This document shows positions 1-5,500 of a stretch of DNA of 6,076 nucleotides, piece after piece. The notes under the pieces are model-generated. The model worked only from the letters and a program-made list of their open reading frames with translations, made no database searches and had not been told where the DNA came from. This DNA comes from Acidobacteriaceae bacterium. Its GTDB lineage: Bacteria; Acidobacteriota; Terriglobia; Terriglobales; Acidobacteriaceae. Position 1 is the first letter of the stretch; every line of letters starts with the position of its first letter. The position numbers and the translations under genes are program-made. The DNA is taken from NCBI GenBank assembly GCA_003168235.1, contig PMSZ01000467.1, positions 1 to 6,076 of the forward strand, in the 5' to 3' direction.

Positions 1-12
1 CTGTCCGCTGCC

Positions 13-40
13 TTTGGTTTTGCTTTTGGTTTTGCTTTTG
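13..40. repeat. Two-copy 12-base tandem repeat (GGTTTTGCTTTT)
   Basis: The unit GGTTTTGCTTTT occurs twice exactly at 16-27 and 28-39, with a partial match on the left. At the hexamer level it alternates GGTTTT and GCTTTT. It lies in a stretch with no convincing gene. The plus frame through it is open from the window edge to a stop near 151, but gives a low-complexity Ala-Phe-Gly run, so I read it as simple sequence rather than coding. Confidence 0.6.
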
Positions 41-85
41 TCTCTGGCATTGCCCTGGCTCGGATTCCAAACACTCTCCTGGTGC

Positions 86-118
86 CCCACCCTTGCGCGT
101 CCTGTGCGCAAGGATGGG
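86..118. repeat. Palindromic hairpin element in the left spacer
   Basis: Perfect 8-base arms CCTTGCGC (91-98) and GCGCAAGG (106-113) surround a 7-base loop. After one mismatch the stem continues with CCCA (86-89) against TGGG (115-118). The octamer GGATTCCA occurs on both sides, at 62-69 and 117-124, as a direct repeat around the palindrome. There is no T-run on either side, so a simple intrinsic terminator is unlikely. It lies downstream of the minus-strand gene at 200-733. A dispersed intergenic repeat is my inference; its copy number cannot be judged here. Confidence 0.6.
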
Positions 119-199
119 ATTCCACGACTTTGAATCCCTTCGAGAATTGCTCGTAGACTGAAAACCTCGAATACAAAGAACTCGTAAAAGCAGTCTGAT

Positions 200-733
200 C
201 TACCTTGGCGCTGTTGCCATCACTGATTTGCTCGAGTGCTTAACGTCCGCTCTAAACATTTCCATTGCGTCCATCAAATTAGAATAGTTCTTGAGTTGTG
301 GAATTCTCACACACACCCTTGTGTGTTTACGCAAATTTGAATGCTGTATTTGGTAAGGGCCGCCATCGTAGAGCAAGCATGAATTGATGAATGTGCAGTG
401 ATCGTAGACATGCCCGTCGAGCGGGATGCTCTCATTCTCAAATGTTTGATCCTTGACAACTTGAAGGGACTGCGATGGCACGCTTTCCATCGGATAGGCG
501 GATATTGACAGGTCATCAATCGCCACCATATGGCTCCCTCTGTAATTCACGTATAGAGCAATGCCTTGCCCGACCATCCCAACAACGACCAGCACTCCCA
601 TCAGCACATTAGACGCAAGGATTTTCTTTAGAAGGGGATGCACCGTGGCCTTTCCCCTGAATATCTTGACCAGCCAAACAACTGCCAGAAACACCCAATA
701 CACAAATGTTCCCCAGTTGACAATCGTGTCCAT
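200..733 (-). CDS. Two-pass membrane protein with small Cys-containing C-terminal domain, function unknown
   Basis: Predicted 177-residue membrane protein of unknown function. I chose the ATG at 733 because GGAGGT (plus-strand ACCTCC, 741-746) lies exactly 7 bases upstream; in-frame ATGs at 850 and 775 lack a comparable site, and the extra 39 residues are basic and unlike a signal. Two hydrophobic segments are visible: about residues 8-24 (Trp/Phe/Val rich, followed by Lys-Ile-Phe-Arg) and about 42-62 (Val/Gly/Met rich). They are joined by a short basic linker, so a hairpin in the inner membrane is likely. The remaining ~110 residues are soluble. Residues 106-134 contain a pattern of the form DGxxYxxCxFxNxCLxYxGGPYxI, which resembles one or two turns of a beta-solenoid or pentapeptide-like repeat. 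Cys113, Cys119 and Cys141 are the only cysteines. The gene stands alone, with repeats on both sides. I recognise no enzymatic motif. Confidence 0.78.
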   Translation of the reverse strand: MDTIVNWGTFVYWVFLAVVWLVKIFRGKATVHPLLKKILASNVLMGVLVVVGMVGQGIALYVNYRGSHMVAIDDLSISAYPMESVPSQSLQVVKDQTFENESIPLDGHVYDHCTFINSCLLYDGGPYQIQHSNLRKHTRVCVRIPQLKNYSNLMDAMEMFRADVKHSSKSVMATAPR

Positions 734-740
734 CGCGCAC

Positions 741-746
741 ACCTCC
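741..746 (-). promoter_or_regulatory. Ribosome binding site GGAGGT that fixes the start of the 2-TM protein
   Basis: On the minus strand GGAGGT is followed by 7 bases (GTGCGCG) and then ATG at 733. This is a near-ideal Shine-Dalgarno match and spacing. It lies inside the longer open frame that could begin at 850, which argues that the longer form is not the main product. Confidence 0.75.
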
Positions 747-886
747 ACGGGGCCGAGAGAGTAGTCTTGACCCATGAAGAATATGCTTTTTGGAGTGGTT
801 TTTGGATTCAACGCAGCTTTAGCAGAAGACCGTAATTTGCCGGGCTGCATCCCCTAACCTGACGCGCTTTTTTCATCACAATGATC

Positions 887-902
887 TGTGCGCCCCATCA
901 CA
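887..902. promoter_or_regulatory. CRP/FNR-like palindrome TGTGC-N6-TCACA (candidate operator)
   Basis: The 16-base site TGTGCGCCCCATCACA differs by one base from the E. coli CRP core TGTGA-N6-TCACA. A perfect inverted repeat, TCTGTG (885-890) and CACAGA (899-904), covers it. A second half-site-like CATCACA at 874-880 lies 22 bases from the CATCACA at 896-902, about two helical turns. It is 154-169 bases upstream of the chosen start of the minus-strand membrane gene. The resemblance is visible; binding by a CRP/FNR-family regulator is inference. Confidence 0.3.
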
Positions 903-964
903 GACACGCAACTCCATCCTGCGAGACGATAATCCCCAAAGCGATGTTGGGTATTCTTCAAAAT

Positions 965-1019
965 TAAAGTCTTTGTTATGAATAGCTTACGTTAAGTCTT
1001 TTTTTGTGAATACTTTACG
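965..1019. repeat. Two adjacent imperfect ~28-base direct repeats
   Basis: Copy 1 (about 965-991) and copy 2 (about 993-1019) share AAGTCTTT near the left end and TGAATA-NN-TTACG at the right end, in the same order, with one indel between. The core TGAATAgcTTACGttAA (979-995) matches TGAATActTTACGgcAA (1007-1023) at 13 of 17 positions. Between the two divergent genes, these could be paired operators or a fragment of a dispersed intergenic repeat. Nothing in the sequence decides between the two. Confidence 0.6.
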
Positions 1020-1248
1020 GCAAATTCTGGGGGGGTAGGCGCGCCCCGTAATTCATTCTCTTTTTTATTCTCCTCTGTAGTGAAACTGCCGCCCGGAGCG
1101 GAAATCAGCTCATCCATTCCCCAATAGGTCTCAGTTTCATTTTGGTTTATCCCTCTCAATGCCCGCGAAAATTCTTTCAAATCCCCTCACGCTGCCGCAG
1201 CGGTCTGCCGATTCCCCCAGTGCAAGAAGAAGTGCAGAAAGAAAAGAG

Positions 1249-1253
1249 AGGAG
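1249..1253 (+). promoter_or_regulatory. Ribosome binding site AGGAG before the 86-residue protein
   Basis: AGGAG is followed by TGATTTT (7 bases) and ATG at 1261. It sits at the end of a purine-rich leader. It favours the start at 1261 over the in-frame ATG at 1159, whose extra 34 residues are Ser/Arg rich and have no such site. Confidence 0.75.
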
Positions 1254-1260
1254 TGATTTT

Positions 1261-1521
1261 ATGGGTCTTTCAGTTTCCAATTCGCTTTCGATCGCCTCGC
1301 AAGCTGCTGCCAATCTGTCTCCGGCAGCCGCTCCGCGGCCAACCGCCGCCCAGCCAACAACCAACAATCCGCAGGACACCGTAAAACTCTCCTCCGCCCA
1401 GCAGGTTGAACAGCTTTACAACCAGGGACAATCCGTTCCCGAGATCTCGACGTCTCTCAGCCTGGCCCAAAACGTCGTGAATCTCTACCTGGGGATCTCC
1501 GGTCCCGGATCCTCAACTTAG
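1261..1521 (+). CDS. Small protein with helix-turn-helix-like C-terminus, function unknown
   Basis: 86-residue predicted cytoplasmic protein with no signal peptide. Residues 1-36 are a low-complexity Ala/Ser/Pro/Thr/Gln tail, probably disordered. Residues 39-44 read DTVKLS, a motif also seen at the conserved segment of FlgM-type anti-sigma factors. Residues 46-79 appear to fold as two or three helices: an amphipathic helix (AQQVEQLYNQG), then SVPEISTSLSLAQNVVNLYLGI, which has the spacing of a LuxR-type helix-turn-helix (G-x-S-x-x-E-I-x-x-x-L-x-L ... V-x-x-Y-L). Small proteins of this form are known to me as uncharacterised. The missing basic residues in the would-be recognition helix make DNA binding doubtful; a protein-protein role is equally possible. 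The gene is transcribed away from the membrane protein at 200-733, and a weak hairpin follows its stop codon. Confidence 0.72.
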   Translation: MGLSVSNSLSIASQAAANLSPAAAPRPTAAQPTTNNPQDTVKLSSAQQVEQLYNQGQSVPEISTSLSLAQNVVNLYLGISGPGSST

Positions 1522-1562
1522 GCCTGAGCACGCCTGTGAGTAGAGCGGTGAATGTTCAGGCC
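1521..1562 (+). terminator. Weak hairpin at the end of the 86-residue gene
   Basis: GGCCTGAGCA (1521-1530) can pair with TGTTCAGGCC (1553-1562) over 10 positions with one G-T pair, leaving a 22-base loop. The left arm starts at the last base of the stop codon. No T-run follows, so this is not a classical intrinsic terminator; it could slow polymerase or protect the 3' end of the message. Confidence 0.3.
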
Positions 1563-1634
1563 GTTAGCCAAACTCGTCTGGCCAGTCGGCGAAGCGCGTA
1601 ACTACCGGCCTGTCACTTAGGTAACCTCGTCATC

Positions 1635-1653
1635 ATTAGTCGCCGCAACTAAT
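1635..1653. promoter_or_regulatory. Short inverted repeat upstream of the secreted protein gene
   Basis: ATTAGT (1635-1640) and ACTAAT (1648-1653) form a perfect 6-base inverted repeat around the 7-base centre CGCCGCA, ending 25 bases before the ATG at 1679. The position suits an operator overlapping the promoter or the 5' leader. Arms this short can occur by chance. Confidence 0.2.
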
Positions 1654-1678
1654 CTCTGGACGGGGGGTTTCCATCCAC

Positions 1679-2050
1679 ATGAACAACATATTCAGCAAAT
1701 CACTGTTAGTCCTGGCAGTGGGGGGACTTATGATCGCCGGTTCCGCCTCTGCTCAAACCACAACCACTTCCGGAGCGGGGCCTGGCGTCGTCGATCCCGG
1801 TCATCCGCGCGTTAATCAGGTCAACGGCCGCGAAGAGAATCAGCAGCAGCGCATCGCCAACGGCGTCAGCAGCGGCAAGCTGAACTCGCAGCAGACGGCC
1901 AATCTCGAGAACCGCGAGACCGCCGTGCAGAACCGCGAAAAGGCCGACATGGCGAAGAACAACGGTCATCTGACCAAGGGCGAGCAGCGCGGCATCAATC
2001 GTCAGCAGAACCGGATCAGCAAGAGCATCGCGAAAGACAAACACCAGTAA
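1679..2050 (+). CDS. Small secreted Asn/Gln/Arg-rich protein with tandem pseudo-EF-hand-like motifs
   Basis: 123-residue exported protein. Residues 1-25 form a Sec signal peptide: Lys7, hydrophobic core LLVLAVGGLMIAG, and an SASA cleavage site before Gln26. A Thr/Gly/Pro linker (27-43) leads to a highly charged helical domain (44-123) that begins RVNQVNGREENQQQRIANG. I recognise this as a recurrent uncharacterised secreted family of Acidobacteriota; no function is known to me. The domain contains two similar segments 30 residues apart, SSGKLNSQQTANLE (64-77) and NNGHLTKGEQRGIN (94-107). Each has the Gly-x-Leu-(Asn/Thr)-x-x-(Gln/Glu) spacing of the second half of an EF-hand loop, but lacks the leading Asp ligands. 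The protein has no Cys and is basic. A G-run at 1662-1667 lies 11 bases before the start and is a poor ribosome site, yet the signal peptide begins cleanly at this Met. An intrinsic terminator follows at 2126-2154. Confidence 0.85.
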   Translation: MNNIFSKSLLVLAVGGLMIAGSASAQTTTTSGAGPGVVDPGHPRVNQVNGREENQQQRIANGVSSGKLNSQQTANLENRETAVQNREKADMAKNNGHLTKGEQRGINRQQNRISKSIAKDKHQ

Positions 2051-2064
2051 TCCGGCAAGCGACG

Positions 2065-2120
2065 GTAAGAGCAAGAATTGAGAAGTAAGAGGTCTACGAG
2101 TAAGACCTGGCGAGTAAGAC
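2065..2120 (+). repeat. Iterated GTAAGA / CGAGTAAGAC in the 3' untranslated region
   Basis: GTAAGA appears four times (2065, 2085, 2100 and 2114), the last two inside perfect copies of CGAGTAAGAC (2097-2106 and 2111-2120) with a period of 14. The array fills the gap between the stop codon of the secreted protein and its terminator. It looks like decayed tandem duplication; no function is evident. Confidence 0.45.
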
Positions 2121-2125
2121 AGGAC

Positions 2126-2154
2126 AGCCGCAGATTACCTGCGGCTTTTCTTTT
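2126..2154 (+). terminator. Intrinsic (Rho-independent) terminator of the secreted protein gene
   Basis: A perfect 8-base stem AGCCGCAG (2126-2133) / CTGCGGCT (2139-2146) with a 5-base loop ATTAC is followed by the T-rich run TTTTCTTTT (2146-2154). The T-run is only on the plus-strand side; read on the minus strand the hairpin is followed by GTCCTG. It should therefore stop transcription from the 1679-2050 gene but not efficiently stop that from the convergent cytochrome gene. Confidence 0.88.
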
Positions 2155-2168
2155 GTAAGTCAACAGAT

Positions 2169-2501
2169 CTATTTTTTCAGCGATCGAAGATATCTCACCA
2201 AATCGGCGATCTGCTGTTTCGTCAGTTTGTGTTCGAACGCAGGCATTCTGTTCTTGCCCTTGGCAATAACGGACGCGAGTTGATCGTCCGATTTGTTCTG
2301 CACCTCGTCCGAGCCCAACGGAAGCATCTGCAGGTTCTTACCGATCATTGTGTCGCCCGCTCCGTGCGCCCCGTGACAAGCCAAGCAATGTGCCTTGTAG
2401 GTTTCTGCGCCGCTCTCAGCGAGAGCGTAAACAGAAAACGTCAGTGCCAGCAAACTCCCCAAAATCCAGCGCCCCAAGTTCCCGACCATCTCTTTCAGCA
2501 A
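2169..2501 (-). CDS. Periplasmic single-haem cytochrome c
   Basis: 110-residue class I-type cytochrome c, an electron carrier acting outside the inner membrane. Residues 1-28 form a signal peptide (core WILGSLLALTFSV, cleavage after YALA). The mature ~82 residues carry the covalent haem motif CLACH (39-43, Cys39, Cys42, His43), then GAHGAGD, and a distal Met86 in RMPAF that should be the sixth haem ligand. The C-terminal helix is LTKQQIADLVRYLRSLKK, the usual packing helix of this family. The start is uncertain: TTG at 2501 has AAGGGGG 7 bases upstream, while ATG at 2489 (residue 5) has only a close GAAAGAG; both leave the signal peptide intact. The gene lies 39 bases downstream of the TonB-dependent receptor on the same strand, so co-transcription is likely. 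The redox partner cannot be named from this window. Confidence 0.92.
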   Translation of the reverse strand: MLKEMVGNLGRWILGSLLALTFSVYALAESGAETYKAHCLACHGAHGAGDTMIGKNLQMLPLGSDEVQNKSDDQLASVIAKGKNRMPAFEHKLTKQQIADLVRYLRSLKK

Positions 2502-2540
2502 CGCCAGTCCCCCTTCAACCGTGCAGTCCCAACGCCAATC

Positions 2541-5500
2541 TTACCAGTTCAACTTCAGCGCAAACTGGAACTGGCGCGGATCATACGCCGCGGTTGCCTG
2601 ACCGGCGTTGGTAAACAGCGGACTCACAGCCGCCACGTTGTACCGGTTGGCGATGTTGAACATGTCGGTGATGAAATCCATGTTATAGCGCTCACCAAAA
2701 AAGACGCGCTTGGCAAATCGCACATCGTTGAAGACTGTCCATGGTGTCGTCCCTGCGTTTCGCCCCAGGTTGCCGTCGAGCGATTGCAGCGTGCCGTTGA
2801 AGTCGAAAACACAAGGTTCCTGGAAGACTCCGCTGGGCGAGTACTTCGAATTTACCGGCAGATAGCCCGCGCCTGTGCAATTGGCGTTGACGAAGGTGTT
2901 GGGGCGACCGGTTAGCGAGGATAACTGGAGATTGTCGTCGTCACCCGTGATGATGTTGAATGGGCGGCCCGAGCCGAATTCAATCAGCGGAGCGAAAGTC
3001 CAATTGCTGAAGATCTTGCTCATCAAGCCGCTGCCGCTGAGCTTACCTGACTGGTAAACTCCACTGAGCACGAAGCGCTGGCGCTGGTCGAAGGTGGAGG
3101 TCGAACGATCGGCACCTGGAAAGTAGCTGTCCTGCGGCGTGAGAGTCGACTGCAAGTCGGTTGAATCGTCGATGGTGTGCGACCAGGTATAAGACGCCAG
3201 CAATTCGTAGTGGTTGCTGAAGCGCTTGCGCAGGTTTGTGGTCAGTCCGTGGTATATCGAGCTGCCATTGGAATAGTTGGCGTCCATGTCGCCAAAAGGG
3301 ACGCAACCGGCGAGGGTTGGAGATGCGAGATTACAGTTTGTGCTCAGGCCGTACAGTTGTTGAACCAGAGGCAAGACCTCGGTAACGCAAGGCGCGGTAG
3401 AGGGACTCGCAAGTAACGCCAGACCGATCGCGGGGTTCACCCCTCCCGGCCGGAAGAAATTCGTGAGCGCAGCTGGGACGAAGGGTCCGCCCGGACCGAC
3501 TCCGCAGGCGGTGACTGTGAACGGGCTGTCTGTAATTTGATTCTGGCCAGCTGCAACCGAAGCTTGCAGGTTCTTCACCATGAAAGCTCCGTTGACGGGG
3601 TTTGCGTTGATGGGGCGGTTGATGTGGCGGCCGCCGTTGAAGTTATAAGCGAGGCTAAATGCATAACCGCCGCCCAGGTCGCGCTCGATCGTAAGGTTTG
3701 CCTGCTGCGAGTAGGCATAGACGAAGTTGCGGGCTTGCGGATAACCGAAAGGTTGGAACGCGAGCGGCAGGAAAGTGCCCCCGGCAGCGTTCAGGTAGTT
3801 CTGGTTGAGGAACACTGAATTGGGCGTGTTCAACGCCTGGAACTGCTGCAGGTTCGGTTCGTAAAACAGATTGGTGTTCGCCTGCGGAAACACCGAAGGA
3901 GTACAGTTCGGCTGGTTTAGTAGTCCCTGGAATATCGGAATCGCGTTCAGGTTTGCCGGGTTGCCCGCGCCACCACAACCAGAGGTCCCACCGAAAGCCA
4001 GCTGACCGCTGGTCGAACCGTCGGAGGCATCGCCGAGAAAATAAAGGCCGAGCAAAGGATGGTCATAGAACATTCCAAACGAGGCACGAACCACTGTCTT
4101 GCCATCACCATGCGGGTCCCACGCGAGTCCTAATCTCGGCTGAATGTTGTTGGTGTCGGTCTTGATGCCTTTTTGTAATCCCAGGAAATCGTAAGCGGCA
4201 AGGGCCAGCCCCTGCACGGGCTTGAGCTGCGGCGGGAATTCGACGTCGTAGCGAACGCCGTAGTTCAGGGTGAGATTGGGTCGCACGCGCCAGGAATCCT
4301 GCCAGAAAACGCCTAGCGGCTTGTTGGAGAACGTGTCGCTTGGGCTCCCGAGTCCCTGGATGAAGTCGCTGGGAATGCCCGCGCCGTAGGCCTGCACGGG
4401 ATTAAGTCCAGGGAAGGAAGAGGGCAACCCGAGATTGCCCGCGCTGACGCTGCTAATGTCGTAGACGCCGCCGTAATTTACCGTGAAGGTCGCAGTGATT
4501 GGAATGTAGTTGAAGTCGACCCCGAACTTCGTGTTATGCCGCCCCATCGTCCAGGAGAAATTGTCCGTAAACTGGTAGCGCTTTTCGACGCGTTGAATGT
4601 AGGAATAGGGCTCGCGTCCGAAATACGCGTAGCCGGGAATGTTGACCGCCGGGTCGGAGCCGCCTGAGATTGCGGTGTTGTAGAAATAGCTCAAGCCACG
4701 GCGTGCAAACTGGAAGCGAAATTCGTTGACTTTGTTGCCGCCGATCGTCCATGTGTCCTGCGCCACGCCGGCGACATCGCGGAAGGTTTGTTGGGAAGTG
4801 CGCGAATATGCGTTTTGGCCGAACGGTTGGTCCTGTCCGCTGACTTCGATGCCGGTCACCGTACTCGGGCTTACGTTGGAACGGAGCGTAAGCCGATTGC
4901 TGTTGCTGAGGTTGTGGTCGATGCGAAGCGAGTAGACGCTGGTACCCTCGAAAACGGGGAAATTGCCTTCCTGCGAAGTCAGAGTTTGATACGACCCGGG
5001 CACGTGACTTGTGCCAAACATCGAGGGTGCTGCGCAGGCTGCTGGAGTGCAACTCGTGGGGAATCCCGACCATGCTGAAAGCGCTCCGCCCGTAATTCCT
5101 TCCACCAGTCCGGTTGGCCAAGCGCCGTTCACGGCTTGGCCGGATGACGCGCCGATCAGCGTGACATATTGTTCAAGATTGGTCAGTCCAATGTCCCCCA
5201 CTTCGACTGGAGTCAAGGCAGCCAGAAATCCGGCCTGCTGAGGAGTTGCCTGGATCGTGCCGAAAGGCAAAGGCACTTCGCCTCCGGCGATGTTTGCCGT
5301 GTTAAACGGGACCAGTCCGAAGCCGCCTTCGCCAATACTTGAAAATCCCGTTTCATGCCGCCGCGTAACTTCATACGCAAAGTAATAGTACGTTTTGTCT
5401 TTCTTGATCGGACCGCCGAAGGCCGTGCCGGACTGCACTCGCGTGTAGGCTGGATTGGGCGTGGTGCTGAACGGGTTAACCGCCTGGAAATCGCGATTGC

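Larger units (their letters stand above)
734..1260. other. Long divergent intergenic region (527 bases)
   Basis: This spacer separates the minus-strand membrane protein from the plus-strand 86-residue protein, so both promoters should lie within it. I could not identify a convincing -35/-10 pair for either gene. It holds a CRP-like palindrome (887-902), two tandem ~28-base repeats (965-1019), a G-run with GGCGCGCC (about 1029-1048) and a purine-rich leader before 1261. A 62-codon minus-strand frame (992-1180, TTG start) crosses it but has no good ribosome site and ends inside the repeats, so I do not call it a gene. Confidence 0.6.

Noticed and set aside
1..153. Plus-strand frame open from the left edge to a stop near 151
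   Set aside because: It translates to Ala-Phe-Gly low complexity from the tandem repeat, then through the palindrome; this looks like repeat read-through rather than the end of a real protein.
155..196. AGACTG (155-160) and CAGTCT (191-196) as a terminator for the minus-strand membrane gene
   Set aside because: Six-base arms with a 30-base loop and no T-run on the minus strand; too weak to call.
1029..1048. G-run followed by GGCGCGCC as a possible hairpin or regulatory element
   Set aside because: The 8-base palindrome can arise by chance in GC-rich DNA; the pairing of the G-run with CCCC is short and has no clear context.
992..1180. 62-codon minus-strand open frame in the divergent spacer (TTG start)
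   Set aside because: No usable ribosome site at its start, no recognised domain, and its last codons run into the ~28-base direct repeats. Its mixed hydrophilic composition is not enough to call a gene; conservation in relatives would change this.
2229..2915. 228-codon plus-strand frame antisense to the cytochrome and receptor end
   Set aside because: It covers two well-supported genes on the opposite strand, shows no domain, and its Arg/Val/Gln bias is that of an antisense shadow.
4534..5121. 195-codon minus-strand frame inside the receptor gene
   Set aside because: It lies fully within the receptor coding sequence on the same strand in another frame. Its Arg/Ser/Pro-rich composition is typical of an out-of-frame shadow in GC-rich DNA.
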